Of a DNA stretch of 64,000 nucleotides, positions 38,243 through 48,654 are shown piece by piece. Below the pieces are notes generated by a model. That model was not told the DNA's origin. It ran no database searches and worked only from the letters and a program-made list of their open reading frames with translations. The translations under genes were made by a program, and so were the position numbers. Source of the DNA: Xanthomonas hydrangeae (GTDB lineage: Bacteria; Pseudomonadota; Gammaproteobacteria; Xanthomonadales; Xanthomonadaceae); the NCBI GenBank assembly GCA_905142475.1, contig LR990730.1, positions 2,356,001-2,420,000 on the forward strand, in the 5' to 3' direction. Position 1 is the stretch's first letter. Every line of letters begins with the position of its first letter.

Positions 38243-39076
38243 TCAGAACTTGGCGTCGAACTCGCGCGCGTAGCCGGTGTTGACGATGACCTTCTGCAGC
38301 GCGTCGCTGATCTTGATGTTGCCGGCCACGATCTGCTGCGTTTCCGGGCCCATGTTGTCCATGCGCGGCGGGGTGGCGCCCTTGTAGTCGCAGACCCGGC
38401 CACCGGCTTCGCGGACCAGCAGCACGCCGGCGGCGATGTCCCAGGCCTTGACGCCTGCTTCGAAATACGCGTCGGCGCGGCCGCAGGCCACATAGGCCAG
38501 ATCCAGCGCGGCAGAACCGGTGCGACGCACGTCTTCGGCCTGCACCAGCAGCGCATCGACGCACTTCAGCTGCGCACTGATGCGTGCACGCTCGCGCGGT
38601 GGAAAGCCGGTGTGGACCATCGCGCCCTCCAGGTCCTTGCGTTCGGCAATGCGGATGCGGCGGTCGTTGAGTACTGCGCCGGCACCGCGGCTGGCGGTGA
38701 ACAGCTCGTTGCGCAGCGGGTCGAAGATCACCGCGTCGGTGGGCTCGCCGTTTTCCACCAGCGCGATCGACACGCAGTAATGCGGAAAACCGCGCAGATA
38801 GTTGCTGGTGCCGTCCAACGGGTCGATAACCCAGGTGTAGCGGCCGCTCTTGCCGCCCTGCACGCCGCCTTCTTCGCCGAACACGGCGTACTCGGGGTAG
38901 CCGCGCTTGAGTTCCTTGATGATGACCTTCTCGGCATCGGCATCGACTTCGCTGGCGTAATCCATGCGGCCCTTCTGCACCACATTGAGCGCGTCGAGCT
39001 TGTTGATACCGCGCAACAGCACATTGCCGGCGAGGCGGGCGGCTTTGACCATGACGGTGACGGCGGGTTTCTGCAT
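38243..39076 (-). CDS. suhB: inositol-1-monophosphatase family protein (SuhB)
   Basis: 277 aa. Lithium-sensitive phosphatase fold with metal motifs VFGEEGG (Glu), [20 protein letters not shown] (Asp-x2-Asp-Gly) and the C-terminal [20 protein letters not shown]. Xanthomonas and E. coli SuhB homologues hydrolyse inositol phosphates in vitro and also bind the rRNA antitermination complex. Start ATG 39076 ([17 protein letters not shown]) matches family N-termini. Divergent from trmJ, 117 bp between starts, an arrangement conserved in many gamma-proteobacteria. Confidence 0.95.
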   Translation of the reverse strand: MQKPAVTVMVKAARLAGNVLLRGINKLDALNVVQKGRMDYASEVDADAEKVIIKELKRGYPEYAVFGEEGGVQGGKSGRYTWVIDPLDGTSNYLRGFPHYCVSIALVENGEPTDAVIFDPLRNELFTASRGAGAVLNDRRIRIAERKDLEGAMVHTGFPPRERARISAQLKCVDALLVQAEDVRRTGSAALDLAYVACGRADAYFEAGVKAWDIAAGVLLVREAGGRVCDYKGATPPRMDNMGPETQQIVAGNIKISDALQKVIVNTGYAREFDAKF

Positions 39077-39193
39077 GGTTAAAGCTCCCGTGAAGGCAGA
39101 ATTGAAGAATTGGCGAAGGTAAAAGAGCGGTCCGGCACGAAACCGGTCGCGCAGTTTACCATCTACGGCCGAACAGCTCCCCAATCTCCGTTC

Positions 39194-39961
39194 ATGTCCG
39201 TCAGTCAGCGCATCCGTTTTGTTCTTGTCGGTACCCAGCATCCAGGCAATATCGGCGCCGCCGCGCGTGCGATGAAGACGATGGGGATCTCGCGTCTGGT
39301 GCTGGTCGCCCCTGAGCGCGCCCTCGACGAGGACGCCTACCGGCGCTCTGCCGGTGCCGAGGACGTGCTCGGCGATGCACCGGTCTTCGCCACGCTGGGC
39401 GAGGCGGTGGCCGATTGCACGCTGGTGATCGGCTGCACCGCGCGCGCGCGCCGGGTGGCGTTGGAAGAGTTGCTGCCGGACGCCGGCGCACGCCGTGCCC
39501 TGGCCAAGGCCGGCGAGCCGGCCGAAGTGGCGATCGTGTTCGGCCGCGAGCGTACCGGGCTGACCAACGACGAGTTGCAGCTCTGCCACGCGGCCGTGCA
39601 TATCCCGTCCGACCCGGCTTTCAGTTCGCTCAACCTGGCCGCCGCAGTACAGGTGCTTGCCTATGAAGTGCGGCTGGCACAGTTGGAAGCGGGCCAGGCG
39701 GAACCGGCGCCGGCAGCCACCACCGGCGCACTGCGCGAAGGCCCCGCCAGTCACGCGCAACTGGAAGGCATGTTTGCCCAGTTGGGCGAGACGCTGGACG
39801 ACATCGATTTCCACAAGGGCCGCGCGCCGGAGTCGGCGATGCGCAAGCTGCGGCGGCTGTTGTTGCGCACCGAAATGAGCGAGCAGGAGGTGCGCTTGCT
39901 GCGCGGCATCCTGTCCGATGCGCAGCGCATGGCCATGCTGGCAAAGCGGGCCGGAAACTGA
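39194..39961 (+). CDS. trmJ: tRNA (cytidine/uridine-2'-O-)-methyltransferase TrmJ
   Basis: 255 aa. SPOUT methyltransferase with the knotted-fold motifs [20 protein letters not shown] (residues 10-29), [19 protein letters not shown] and [20 protein letters not shown]. The C-terminal extension of about 80 residues contains the helical dimerisation segment ([20 protein letters not shown]). It methylates position 32 of tRNAs. The upstream in-frame 28 codons are not conserved-looking, so ATG 39194 is used. Confidence 0.95.
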   Translation: MSVSQRIRFVLVGTQHPGNIGAAARAMKTMGISRLVLVAPERALDEDAYRRSAGAEDVLGDAPVFATLGEAVADCTLVIGCTARARRVALEELLPDAGARRALAKAGEPAEVAIVFGRERTGLTNDELQLCHAAVHIPSDPAFSSLNLAAAVQVLAYEVRLAQLEAGQAEPAPAATTGALREGPASHAQLEGMFAQLGETLDDIDFHKGRAPESAMRKLRRLLLRTEMSEQEVRLLRGILSDAQRMAMLAKRAGN

Positions 39962-40011
39962 CGTCTGTCACATCTTGAGAGATTCGGCTAGGCTGTCGGC
40001 GGCTCTAGGGA

Positions 40012-40941
40012 GTGTCCTTTTTGCGCGGTCTACGATGGTGTCTGATTGCCTGTTGGCTGCTCGCTGGGGCGGGCTTTGCCGTGACGGCTGCGGCAGCGCC
40101 TTCTTCGGTCCTGGTGCTTGGCCGGATCAGCGACGATCCCGCCACCCATTACGAGCAACTTAAACCCCTGCTGGACTATGTGGTGCCGCGCATGCGCGTG
40201 GTCGGCATCCGCCGTGGCGAAATCCTGATGGCGCCGGATGCGCGGCAGATGTCCAGCTATCTGCGCCGTGGCCGGGTCGATTGGGTCAGCGAAACCACCG
40301 GTGCGGCAATGCTGCTGGAACAGCGCGGCGGTGCGCATCGGTTGGTGATGACCGAGCGCGGCGGCATGCGCGAGTTCCACACCGTGTTCTTCGTACGCCG
40401 CGACAGCCCGATCCGGTCGCTCAAGCAACTGCGCGGGCACACTCTTGCGCTGGAGAACGCCTCGTCCACCAGTGGCTATCTGCTGCCGATGCTGGAGTTG
40501 CTGCGCAACGGCATCGCCTGCGATGTGCTGCTGTCGCCGGACGATACCCAGGTGCCGGGGTCGGTCGGTTATTTGATGGTCGGTACGAAATTGAACGTGG
40601 CCGCATTCGTGCACAAGCGCCTGATCGATGCGGGCGCTTTCAGCAATGCCGACTGGGACGACGAACGCCACTTGCCGGCGACCTTCAGGCGCGACTTCCG
40701 CATCGTGCACCGCAGTGCGCCCGTACCGCGTGCGGTGGAGATGGTGCGTACCGGGTTGGACCCGGCGGTGGAGCGGCAGTTGCGCGTCGTCTTGCTGCAG
40801 GCGGCGTCCGACCCGCAAGCCGGCCCGGCATTGAAGCGCTTTTTCGGCACCACCGCATTCCATCCGCTGGATGACAACAGCCGCCGACGCCTGAATGCGT
40901 TGAGCGCCGGGGTGCAACGTGTCAGGGACCAAGTGGAATGA
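40012..40941 (+). CDS. PhnD-like periplasmic substrate-binding protein
   Basis: 309 aa. Signal peptide CLIACWLLAGAGFAVTAAAA, then a mature type-2 periplasmic-binding fold of the phosphate/phosphonate (PhnD/SsuA-like) kind: DDPATHYEQLKPLLDYV at the start, TERGGMREFHTVFFVRRDSP, IRSLKQLRGHTLALENASST, SGYLLPMLELLRNG and a C-terminal VERQLRVVLLQAASDP helix. No transporter permease or ATPase is near. Instead the stop overlaps by four bases the start of a membrane GGDEF/EAL protein, so the binding protein probably feeds a periplasmic signal to it. The start is GTG 40012; ligand unknown. Confidence 0.85.
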   Translation: MSFLRGLRWCLIACWLLAGAGFAVTAAAAPSSVLVLGRISDDPATHYEQLKPLLDYVVPRMRVVGIRRGEILMAPDARQMSSYLRRGRVDWVSETTGAAMLLEQRGGAHRLVMTERGGMREFHTVFFVRRDSPIRSLKQLRGHTLALENASSTSGYLLPMLELLRNGIACDVLLSPDDTQVPGSVGYLMVGTKLNVAAFVHKRLIDAGAFSNADWDDERHLPATFRRDFRIVHRSAPVPRAVEMVRTGLDPAVERQLRVVLLQAASDPQAGPALKRFFGTTAFHPLDDNSRRRLNALSAGVQRVRDQVE

Positions 40942-43055
40942 CTCAGGTGCGCTTTGGGTTGCAGGCACGTTTTCTGCTGGTGATGGCGCTGACGCTGCTG
41001 TTGGTCGGTGCGATTCTGGCCTCGTTGCTGCAACGCCAGAGCGCGATGCAGCGCGAGGTGCGCGGGCTCAGTGCACAGATCCTGCACGAGCTGTTCGATC
41101 GCAGCCTGCGCTCGCGTGGCGAAACACTGGCCACCGAGCTGGCGGCCGGCCTTGCCAATCCGCTCTACTACTCCGACCTGGGAGCGGTGGGTGCATTGGT
41201 GCGCAACGCCTCGCGTCAGCAGGTGGTGAGTTACGTGCTGGTGTTCGACCGACGTGGCCGGTTGGTGCACGACGGCACGCCGACGCTGCAGCGCTACGGT
41301 CAGACGATGAACGACCCGCTGGCGGTCAAGGCGGCCGGCGCGCGCACCATGTTGCTGCAATCCTCGCCCGAGGTGCTGGATGTGACGGTGCCGATCAAGA
41401 TCGGCGACCAGCGCATCGGCGGCGTGCGCGTGGGCATGTCGCGGGAGCGGGTGCGCAAGATCGAGTCCGGCGCGAATCTGACCCTGGTGCAAAACCTCAA
41501 CGCGATCGGCAAGCGCGATCTGGGCTGGTTACTGGTGCTGCTGGCCGCGCTGGTCGCGTTGGGTGTGTTGTTGGCGATCTACGTGCAGCGCACGCTGGTG
41601 GCGCCGGTGCGCTTGCTGGCTGCAGCGGCCAAGCAGATCGAGCGCGGCGATTACGCAGTGCAACTGCCGCCGCATCCGCGCAACGACGAAATCGGCGAGT
41701 TGATGTCCGCGTTCGGGCGCATGAGCGAAAGCATCGCCCGGCACGATCGCGAGGTGCGTCACATGGCCTACACCGACGCGTTGACCGGGCTGACCAACCG
41801 GCTGGGCTTTCGCGAAGGCCTGGACCATCTGCTCAACACCGCGCGCAGCACCGACAGCAAACTGGCGCTGCTGTTTGCCGATATCGACGACTTCAAGCGC
41901 GTCAACGACACGCTCGGGCACGAGGCCGGCGATGAGGCGCTGCTGCAGTTCGCCAGCCGCATCAGCCGTGCGGTGGGTGCATTGGGTGGCGACGATGCGA
42001 TTCTGGCGCGCTTCGGCGGCGACGAGTTCGTGATCCTGCTGCAGAGCGGCGATGTCACGCTGTTGGCCGCCCAGCTCGCAGACCGGCTGGTGCACGAGTT
42101 GAGCCGGCCGTTGAATGTGCAGGGCCGCGAGGTGTTCCTGGGCACCTCGATCGGCATCACGTTGTTCCCGGACGATGCCAACGACGCCACCGCGCTGTTG
42201 AAGAACGGCGACATCGCGATGTACCAGGCCAAGGTCGCCGGCAAGAATTGCCATCGTTTTTACAGCCGCGCCGCCGATCATGCGGTGGAGCGCCGTGTGC
42301 ATATGGAGCACGAGCTGCGCGGGGCGTGGGAGCGCGACGAGCTGCGCCTTGTCTATCAACCGATCTACCGCACCATCGACCGTGTGCTGGTCGGTGTGGA
42401 GGTGTTGCTGCGCTGGCAGCATCCGGCACTCGGCACGATTCCGCCGTCCACCTTTATCGATATCGCCGAGCAGAGCGGCCTGATCGAAGTGATCGGGCCC
42501 AGGGTGCTGCGCGCGGCCTGCCTGGAGGCGGCGCAGTGGCCGGTGGTGGGCGATGGCTTGTTCATTTCGGTCAACGTCTCGCCGCGTCAGCTACGCAGTG
42601 GCGACCTGATCGACACTGTGGCCGAGTGCCTGGCCGAATCCGGATTGCCGGCCGCGCGCCTGCATCTGGAACTGACCGAAACCGCAGTGATCGGCGACGA
42701 AATGATGGCTGCCAGTCTGTTGGATCAGTTGCACCGCACCGGGGTGAAGGTGTGGCTGGACGACTTCGGTACCGGGTTCTCAGGTTTGAGCCATCTGCGT
42801 CAGGTGCCGGTGGACGGGGTCAAGATCGACAAGAGTTTCATTGCCGACCTGCAGCGCGACCCGGACGATCTGGCGCTGACCACCGCCATCATCGGCATGG
42901 CGCATTCGCTGGGCATCACGGTGGTGGCCGAGGGGATCGAGCAGGAAGCGCAATTCAATCTGCTACGCGATCGCGGCTGCGACCTGGGCCAGGGCTACTG
43001 GTTCAGCAGGCCGCTGAGCCCGGCCGATCTGGTCAAGCTGATCGCGGCTGGGTGA
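40938..43055 (+). CDS. membrane GGDEF/EAL protein (diguanylate cyclase/phosphodiesterase)
   Basis: 705 aa. One N-terminal membrane helix (FLLVMALTLLLVGAILASLL), a periplasmic segment (about 35-195) with RQQVVSYVLVFDRRGRLVHD, a second helix (LLVLLAALVALGVLLAIYV), HAMP (about 215-270, APVRLLAAAAKQIERGDYAV), GGDEF (about 275-440) with intact RFGGDEFVILL but no RxxD inhibitory site, and EAL (about 455-700). The EAL domain keeps EVLLRWQHP, SVNVSPRQL, LTETAV, DDFGTGFSGL and VVAEGIEQEA, so phosphodiesterase activity is plausible. The PhnD-like partner encoded just upstream is the likely sensor of the periplasmic signal. Confidence 0.92.
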   Translation: MTQVRFGLQARFLLVMALTLLLVGAILASLLQRQSAMQREVRGLSAQILHELFDRSLRSRGETLATELAAGLANPLYYSDLGAVGALVRNASRQQVVSYVLVFDRRGRLVHDGTPTLQRYGQTMNDPLAVKAAGARTMLLQSSPEVLDVTVPIKIGDQRIGGVRVGMSRERVRKIESGANLTLVQNLNAIGKRDLGWLLVLLAALVALGVLLAIYVQRTLVAPVRLLAAAAKQIERGDYAVQLPPHPRNDEIGELMSAFGRMSESIARHDREVRHMAYTDALTGLTNRLGFREGLDHLLNTARSTDSKLALLFADIDDFKRVNDTLGHEAGDEALLQFASRISRAVGALGGDDAILARFGGDEFVILLQSGDVTLLAAQLADRLVHELSRPLNVQGREVFLGTSIGITLFPDDANDATALLKNGDIAMYQAKVAGKNCHRFYSRAADHAVERRVHMEHELRGAWERDELRLVYQPIYRTIDRVLVGVEVLLRWQHPALGTIPPSTFIDIAEQSGLIEVIGPRVLRAACLEAAQWPVVGDGLFISVNVSPRQLRSGDLIDTVAECLAESGLPAARLHLELTETAVIGDEMMAASLLDQLHRTGVKVWLDDFGTGFSGLSHLRQVPVDGVKIDKSFIADLQRDPDDLALTTAIIGMAHSLGITVVAEGIEQEAQFNLLRDRGCDLGQGYWFSRPLSPADLVKLIAAG

Positions 43056-43093
43056 GTGGCGTGCGTAGGTGGTTTAACGCGCCATAGCGCTGT

Positions 43094-43163
43094 GTGTAGG
43101 AGCGCCCTGGGCGCGAAGGGGCTTTACCGGGAAGGCTTCATCGCGCCCAGGGGCGCTCCTACG
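43094..43163. repeat. REP-like palindrome (GTAGGAGCG type)
   Basis: GTGTAGGAGCGCCCTGGGCG ... CGCCCAGGGGCGCTCCTACG: outer arms pair almost perfectly. Inner part GGGGCTTTACCGGGAAGGC. Same family as 38155-38226, here between convergently transcribed genes. Confidence 0.75.
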
Positions 43164-43187
43164 GGGGTGTGCGCGCGGCGGTGACGA

Positions 43188-44216
43188 TTACAGCGGCCGC
43201 TTTCCGGTATCGCCAGGAATCTCGCGCACCAGACGCGGCACCAGATAACCCGACAGACGCGTTGCCAGTTCGGTATGCAGGGCGCGTGCATGTGCATCGT
43301 CCACTTCGAAATGCGCGACCCCTGCGACCCGGTCGAGCTGGTGCAGGTAGTAAGGCAGTACGCCCGCGGCGAAGCTGCGCTCGCTCAACGCGGCCAGTGC
43401 ATCCACGCTGTCGTTGACACCGCGCAGCAGCACGGCCTGGTTGAGCAGTTGCGCGCCGGCCTCGCGCATGGCGCGCATGGCCGCATCCACGGCGGTGTCG
43501 AATTCGTTGGCGTGGTTGGCGTGTATCACAAAGGCCACCGGCCAGGGCAGGCTGCGCAGCCAGGACAGCAGCGGCGCATCGACGCGCTCGGGCAGCACCA
43601 CCGGCAGCCGGCTATGGATGCGCAGGCGTTTGATGTGCCCGATGGCGGCCAGCGCGTCGGTGAGTTCGGCCAGTTTGCTGGTGGCCAGCGACAGCGGGTC
43701 GCCGCCGGACAGCAGCACTTCGTCGATGCCGGGGTCGGCGGCGATGGCGGCCACCGCCTCGCGCCATCCATCGCGCGCGGCGGTTTCCTCGGCGTACGGG
43801 AAGTGGCGGCGGAAGCAGTAGCGGCAGTGCACCGCGCAGCTGCCGGTGGCGATCAGCAGGGCGCGGCCGCGGTATTTCTGGATCACGCCGTCTGCGGTCT
43901 TGGCGGCGCCATCGCCGACTGCATCCAGGCCGAAGCCCGGTACCAGCCGCATTTCGGCATCCAGCGGCAGCACCTGGCGCAGCAATGGGTCGTGCAGGTC
44001 GCCACGGTGCATGCGCGCAACGAACGCGCGTGGTACCCGCAGCGGGAATTGGGCGGCTGCCTCTGCGCTGATGCCGGCAGCAGCGGCGTCCAGGCCCAGC
44101 AGCGCCAGTAGCTCGCGTGGGTCGCGCACGGCATCGCGCCACTGCTGCTGCCAGCGGGGCGACTGCAGGGTGGAGGGCTGAGATGGCTGTAAGGCGAGGG
44201 GGGCTGCGGGTATCAT
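43188..44216 (-). CDS. epmB: EF-P beta-lysylation protein EpmB (lysine 2,3-aminomutase)
   Basis: 342 aa. Radical-SAM enzyme: the Cys motif [15 protein letters not shown] (CxxxCxxC), [18 protein letters not shown] and [14 protein letters not shown] are characteristic. PLP-binding lysine is expected near the C-terminus ([20 protein letters not shown]). EpmB isomerises (S)-alpha-lysine to (R)-beta-lysine, which EpmA ligates to elongation factor P. Divergent from efp, whose product it modifies; only 103 bp separate the starts. EpmA is not in the window. Confidence 0.96.
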   Translation of the reverse strand: MIPAAPLALQPSQPSTLQSPRWQQQWRDAVRDPRELLALLGLDAAAAGISAEAAAQFPLRVPRAFVARMHRGDLHDPLLRQVLPLDAEMRLVPGFGLDAVGDGAAKTADGVIQKYRGRALLIATGSCAVHCRYCFRRHFPYAEETAARDGWREAVAAIAADPGIDEVLLSGGDPLSLATSKLAELTDALAAIGHIKRLRIHSRLPVVLPERVDAPLLSWLRSLPWPVAFVIHANHANEFDTAVDAAMRAMREAGAQLLNQAVLLRGVNDSVDALAALSERSFAAGVLPYYLHQLDRVAGVAHFEVDDAHARALHTELATRLSGYLVPRLVREIPGDTGKRPL

Positions 44217-44235
44217 GTGCGGTCACAAAACCAAT

Positions 44236-44295
44236 GCCCGCCGGTTGCGGCGGGCGCCCCATTCTAATCCGACCTGCCACGGCCTGTGGCAGGTC
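44236..44295. promoter_or_regulatory. two hairpins in the epmB-efp spacer
   Basis: GCCCGCCGGTTGCGGCGGGC (44236-44255) and GACCTGCCACGGCCTGTGGC continuing to AGGTC (44271-44295) form two separate stems between the divergent starts, in the likely efp leader. Neither has a T tract. A regulatory role is possible but unproven. Confidence 0.4.
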
Positions 44296-44319
44296 GTGGT
44301 CTTATCGAGGAGCTGCACC

Positions 44320-44886
44320 ATGGCCACTGTTGGCATGAACGACGTCAAGAACGGCATGAAGATCCTGGTCAACAACGAACCGGCGGTCATCACCGAGACC
44401 GAATACGTCAAGCCGGGCAAGGGCCAGGCCTTTACCCGCATGAAGTACCGCTTCATCAAGTCCGGTCGCGTGGTCGAAATGACCATGAAGGCGACCGACG
44501 ACGTGGAAGTGGCCGACGTCGTCGATACCGACATGCGTTACCTGTACAGCGACGGCGAGTACTGGCACTTCATGGATCCGGAAACCTTCGAGCAGGTGCA
44601 GACCGACAAGGCCGGCATGGGCGGCGCCGACAAGTGGCTCAAGGGCGAGGAAGACTGCATCGTGACGCTGTGGAATGGCGCACCGATCTGGGTGCAGCCG
44701 CCGAACTTCGTCGAGCTGAAGATCACCGAGACCGACCCGGGCGTACGCGGCGATACTTCCGGTGGCGGCGGCAAGCCGGCGACGCTGGAAACCGGTGCGG
44801 TGGTGCGCGTGCCGCTGTTCGTCAACCAGGATGAAATCATCAAGGTCGATACGCGTTCTGGCGAATACTCGGCGCGCGTCAAGTAA
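44320..44886 (+). CDS. efp: elongation factor P
   Basis: 188 aa. EF-P relieves ribosomes stalled at polyproline stretches. Three beta-barrel domains; the modified lysine lies in the loop [11 protein letters not shown] (residue about 34), and the C-terminus carries [20 protein letters not shown] and the EF-P signature [20 protein letters not shown]. The PGKG context is the kind lysylated by EpmA/EpmB, in agreement with the neighbouring epmB. GAGGAG at 44307-44312 lies 7 nt from ATG 44320; the longer upstream frame runs through the leader hairpins and is rejected. Confidence 0.98.
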   Translation: MATVGMNDVKNGMKILVNNEPAVITETEYVKPGKGQAFTRMKYRFIKSGRVVEMTMKATDDVEVADVVDTDMRYLYSDGEYWHFMDPETFEQVQTDKAGMGGADKWLKGEEDCIVTLWNGAPIWVQPPNFVELKITETDPGVRGDTSGGGGKPATLETGAVVRVPLFVNQDEIIKVDTRSGEYSARVK

Positions 44887-44891
44887 GCCGA

Positions 44892-45740
44892 ATGCGCCCG
44901 GGACGCTGGCCTGGTCGAGCGATACGCAGTGCCGGTGTCCTGGTGGGGCTGTGGGCTGCGCTCGCAGCGTGCCCGGCCTTTGCGCAAGCGGCTACCGCAG
45001 CTTGCGGTGCCGGTGATCTGGCCGCCGTTGCGGCCATTGCAACCTCCGGGGTCGTGGGCGGCGCTGCAGCCACGCTACCGGTCGAGCGTGCGGTGGCCCA
45101 GACCTGCAAGCCATGGCCGAACGATGCGGCCATCCGGCTGGCGGCAATCGCATTTGCTGGCGACGGCCAGACCGTGCCTGGCGAGCGCGACCTTGAGTTA
45201 CGCGTGGCCATGCTCGATGCGGCCAGCGGCAAGGTGCTGGCGTTCTACGCGCAGGACATGGGTGAGGACGCCGCCTTCGAACTCGATGCAGACAGTTTGC
45301 GTCTGGATACCGCGCGCTACGACCTGGCCAAGGGCGCGCGCGCGATCGGCGTGGTGATACATAGCGCCGCGCACGGGCCCAGCTGCCCGGATTTTTACAG
45401 CAATCAGGTATTGACCTTGCTGGTGCGCGAGGGGCGCAGCTTGCGCCCGGTACTGCAACGCGATCTCTATGCGTGGCAACGTGTGAAAGGCGAGCCGTGC
45501 CGTGTGGGGAAGAGCGATGTGATCACCGAAGTCGCCAATCTGAGCCTGAGCATGGCACCGCAGGCACATGCCGGCTATGCGGACATCGTGCTGACAGCCA
45601 ACGTATCTACCGTGGAGAGCACCGCTGGCAGCGACACCGATACCGAACGCACCCGTCGCGTGCGTCAGGTGTTGCGCTACAACGGCCAGCGCTATGTGCC
45701 TGTGGCCGGTGGCGATTCCAGCTGGCCGTTCGACAACTAA
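44892..45740 (+). CDS. secreted protein of unknown function
   Basis: 282 aa. An N-terminal signal peptide (SAGVLVGLWAALAACPAFAQ) predicts export to the periplasm. The mature part has five cysteines (C38, C72, C164 region and C202 among them) compatible with disulfides, and beta-rich segments such as LELRVAMLDAASGKVLAFYA and IGVVIHSAAHGPSCPDFYSN. I recognise no family and infer no activity. It begins 6 bp after the efp stop and ends 7 bp before the next gene, so it is probably cotranscribed with efp. Confidence 0.75.
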   Translation: MRPGRWPGRAIRSAGVLVGLWAALAACPAFAQAATAACGAGDLAAVAAIATSGVVGGAAATLPVERAVAQTCKPWPNDAAIRLAAIAFAGDGQTVPGERDLELRVAMLDAASGKVLAFYAQDMGEDAAFELDADSLRLDTARYDLAKGARAIGVVIHSAAHGPSCPDFYSNQVLTLLVREGRSLRPVLQRDLYAWQRVKGEPCRVGKSDVITEVANLSLSMAPQAHAGYADIVLTANVSTVESTAGSDTDTERTRRVRQVLRYNGQRYVPVAGGDSSWPFDN

Positions 45741-45746
45741 CCCTTT

Positions 45747-47096
45747 ATGGATCCGCTCATGACTAATGTCCCTCCCGAAGCGTGCGACCTGGTGATCGAA
45801 GCCGGCTACGTGGTGCCGATCGAACCGCATGCGGTGGTGCTCGAAGACCACGCGGTGGCGGTCAGCAACGGCGCCATCGTGGCGATCCTGCCGATTGCCG
45901 AAGCACGCGCACGGTTTGCGCCGAAGCAGACCGTCTCACGCCCGGAGGCGGCGCTGATGCCGGGCCTGGTGAATGCGCATACGCATAACCCGATGACGCT
46001 GCTGCGCGGCATTGCCGACGACCTGCCGCTGATGGTGTGGCTGCAGCAGCACATCTGGCCGGTGGAAGCGGCGGTGATCGGGCCGGAGTTCGTGGCCGAC
46101 GGCACCACGCTGGCGATCGCCGAAATGCTGCGTGGCGGCACCACCTGCGTCAACGAAAACTACTTCTTCGCCGATGTGCAGGCGGCGGTGTACAAGCAGC
46201 ACGGCTTCCGCGCGCTGGTGGGCGCGGTGATCATCGATTTCCCCACCGCATGGGCCTCGTCGGACGACGAATACTTCGCGCGTGCCGGTGAATTGCACGA
46301 CCAATGGCGCGACGATCCGCTGATCAGCACCGCGTTTGCGCCGCATGCGCCATACACCGTCAACGATGCCAATTTCGAACGGGTGCGCATGCTGGCCGAC
46401 CAGCTCGACCTGCCGGTGCATCTGCATACGCACGAGACCGCGCAGGAAGTGGCCGATTCGATCAAGCAATACGGGCAGCGTCCGCTGGCCCGACTTGATC
46501 GCCTGGGTCTGGTCAACGACCGCCTGATCGCCGTGCACATGACCCAGCTCACCGAGGCGGAAATCCATCTATGCGCCGAGCGCGGCGTGAGCGTGGTGCA
46601 TTGCCCGGAATCCAATCTCAAGCTGGCCTCGGGGTTTTGCCCGGCCTGCGCGCTGCAACGTGCAGGCGTGAACCTGGCCATCGGCACCGACGGCTGCGCC
46701 AGCAACAACGATCTGGACATGTTCAGCGAGAACCGCACCGCGGCGATTCTGGCCAAGGCAGTCGCCAACGATGCCACCGCACTGGATGCGGCCACCACCT
46801 TGCGTGCGGCCACGCTGGGCGGCGCGCGCGCGTTGGGCTTCGGCGACAAGATCGGCTCGATCGAAATCGGCAAGCAGGCCGATCTGGTCTGCGTGGATCT
46901 GTCTGCACTGGAGACCCAGCCGCTGCATCATGTGCTGTCGCAACTGATCTATTCGGCCGGCCGCCATCAGGTCACCGATGTGTGGATCGCCGGCAAGCCC
47001 AAACTGGTGCAGCGCGAGCTGGTCGACATGGATATCGCCGCCCTGGTCGCCAATGCGCGGCAGTGGCGCGAGCGCATCCGCACCGTCCGCGCCTGA
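45747..47096 (+). CDS. mtaD: TRZ/ATZ family amidohydrolase (MtaD-like 5'-methylthioadenosine/S-adenosylhomocysteine deaminase)
   Basis: 449 aa. Amidohydrolase superfamily: metal motif [19 protein letters not shown] (HxH), then [22 protein letters not shown] (His), [12 protein letters not shown] and the Asp in [20 protein letters not shown]. The same gene order deaminase-ubiG-HAD phosphatase occurs in Pseudomonas, where the first gene deaminates 5'-methylthioadenosine/S-adenosylhomocysteine-type nucleosides. ATG 45747 or ATG 45759 could be used; the second also leaves all motifs intact. Confidence 0.9.
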   Translation: MDPLMTNVPPEACDLVIEAGYVVPIEPHAVVLEDHAVAVSNGAIVAILPIAEARARFAPKQTVSRPEAALMPGLVNAHTHNPMTLLRGIADDLPLMVWLQQHIWPVEAAVIGPEFVADGTTLAIAEMLRGGTTCVNENYFFADVQAAVYKQHGFRALVGAVIIDFPTAWASSDDEYFARAGELHDQWRDDPLISTAFAPHAPYTVNDANFERVRMLADQLDLPVHLHTHETAQEVADSIKQYGQRPLARLDRLGLVNDRLIAVHMTQLTEAEIHLCAERGVSVVHCPESNLKLASGFCPACALQRAGVNLAIGTDGCASNNDLDMFSENRTAAILAKAVANDATALDAATTLRAATLGGARALGFGDKIGSIEIGKQADLVCVDLSALETQPLHHVLSQLIYSAGRHQVTDVWIAGKPKLVQRELVDMDIAALVANARQWRERIRTVRA

Positions 47097-47125
47097 GCGC
47101 GCGTCATCGAATCACGGAGCTCCGC

Positions 47126-47845
47126 ATGAATCCGAATACTCACACCACCTCCGGCAATTTTCATCAGAGCGAGCTGGATAAATTCGCCGCGCTGGCAACG
47201 CGCTGGTGGGATGCCGACGGTCCGCAGAAGCCGCTGCATGCGCTGAACCCGGTGCGTCTGGACTACGTGTTCGCGCGGCTGGATCCTGCCGGCGCGCGCG
47301 TGCTCGATGTCGGCTGCGGCGGCGGGTTGCTCAGCGAGTCGATGGCGCGTCTGGGCGCGCAGGTCACCGCGATCGATCTGGCCCCGGAGCTGGTCAAGGT
47401 GGCGCGCCTGCACAGTCTGGAATCGGGCGTGCAGGTGGATTATCGCGTGCAGTCGGTGGAAGACCTGGCCGCCGAGCAGCCAGGCAGCTTCGATGCGGTG
47501 ACCTGCATGGAAATGCTCGAGCACGTGCCGGACCCGACCGCGATCATCCGCGCCTGCGCCAGCCTGCTCAAGCCGGGCGGCAAGCTGTTCCTGTCCACCC
47601 TCAATCGCACTCCGGCCGCGTTTGCGCTGGCGGTGGTCGGCGCCGAATACATCGCGCGGTTGCTGCCCAAGGGAACGCATCACTACAAGGATTTCATCAA
47701 GCCGGCGGAACTTGCGGCGTGGTTGCGCAGCGCCGAGCTGCAGCTGGAAGACGTCAGCGGCATGCTGTACGAGCCGTGGCGCAATCGTGCGCGGCTGTCG
47801 TCGCGCACCGAGGTCAATTATCTGGCCTATGCGGTGAAGCCGTGA
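47126..47845 (+). CDS. ubiG: ubiquinone biosynthesis O-methyltransferase
   Basis: 239 aa. Class I SAM methyltransferase performing both O-methylations of ubiquinone synthesis. Motifs: [18 protein letters not shown] (UbiG signature), [20 protein letters not shown] (SAM site), [23 protein letters not shown] and [20 protein letters not shown] (membrane-interaction insert region). ATG 47126 with GGAG at 47116-47119 is preferred. Third member of the mtaD-ubiG-mupP run. Confidence 0.96.
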   Translation: MNPNTHTTSGNFHQSELDKFAALATRWWDADGPQKPLHALNPVRLDYVFARLDPAGARVLDVGCGGGLLSESMARLGAQVTAIDLAPELVKVARLHSLESGVQVDYRVQSVEDLAAEQPGSFDAVTCMEMLEHVPDPTAIIRACASLLKPGGKLFLSTLNRTPAAFALAVVGAEYIARLLPKGTHHYKDFIKPAELAAWLRSAELQLEDVSGMLYEPWRNRARLSSRTEVNYLAYAVKP

Positions 47846-47960
47846 CGAGCGGGGATTGGGGAGTGGGGAGTCGGGATTGGCAGCAGCAGGTGCGTGCTTG
47901 ATGTCTGCGCATTCCTACCTTGCGGATGGCCGGACGCAGCCGTCCAGCGGCGGGGTGTCT

Positions 47961-48626
47961 ATGAATTTCCCGCGTGCGGTGTTGTTCGATCTGGATGGCA
48001 CCTTGCTGGACAGCGCGCCGGACATGCTGGCCACCGTCAACGCGATGCTGAGCGAGCGGGGACGTGCGCCGATCGCGTTGGCGCAGCTGCGCCCGGTGGT
48101 GTCGAAAGGGTCGCGCGCGATGCTGTCAGTTGCGTTTGACGAACTCGACGCGGACGCACGCGATGCCTTGGTGCCGGAATTCCTGCGTCGCTATGAAGCC
48201 TCGATCGGTACGCAATCGCAGCTGTTCGAGGGTGTCGAAGAATTGCTGCTGCGGCTGGAGCGCGCCGGTTGCGTGTGGGGGATCGTCACCAACAAGCCCG
48301 AATATCTGGCGCGGCTGATCCTGCCGCAACTGGGCTGGGAACAGCGCTGCGCGGTGTTGATCGGCGGCGATACGCTGGCCGAGCGCAAGCCGCATCCGTT
48401 GCCGTTGCTGACAGCTGCCGAACGCATCGGCATTGCGCCTGCGCAGTGCGTCTATGTGGGCGACGATGAGCGCGACATCCTGGCCGCACGCGCGGCAGCG
48501 ATGCCATCGGTAGCGGTGTTGTGGGGCTATCGGTTGCACGATGACGATCCCTTGAGTTGGCAAGCCGATGTGTTGGTCGAGCAGCCGCACCTGTTGTGGG
48601 ATGCCGCGACGTGGCCGCACAGCTGA
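47961..48626 (+). CDS. mupP: HAD phosphatase, probable N-acetylmuramic acid 6-phosphate phosphatase MupP
   Basis: 221 aa. HAD-superfamily hydrolase with VLFDLDGTLLDSAPDM (motif I), GIVTNKPEYLARLILPQ (motif II), lysine in ERKPHPLPL (III) and YVGDDERDILAARAAAMPS (IV). It resembles phosphoglycolate phosphatases, but location right after ubiG is the context of MupP in Pseudomonas, which takes part in peptidoglycan recycling. Phosphoglycolate phosphatase (Gph) is the alternative. ATG 47961 is used; an in-frame ATG at 47901 would add 20 poorly conserved residues that include a short GGGGATTGGGG repeat region just upstream. Confidence 0.82.
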   Translation: MNFPRAVLFDLDGTLLDSAPDMLATVNAMLSERGRAPIALAQLRPVVSKGSRAMLSVAFDELDADARDALVPEFLRRYEASIGTQSQLFEGVEELLLRLERAGCVWGIVTNKPEYLARLILPQLGWEQRCAVLIGGDTLAERKPHPLPLLTAAERIGIAPAQCVYVGDDERDILAARAAAMPSVAVLWGYRLHDDDPLSWQADVLVEQPHLLWDAATWPHS

Positions 48627-48654
48627 TGTTCTTTCGTTTTTTTCTGGACCCGCC

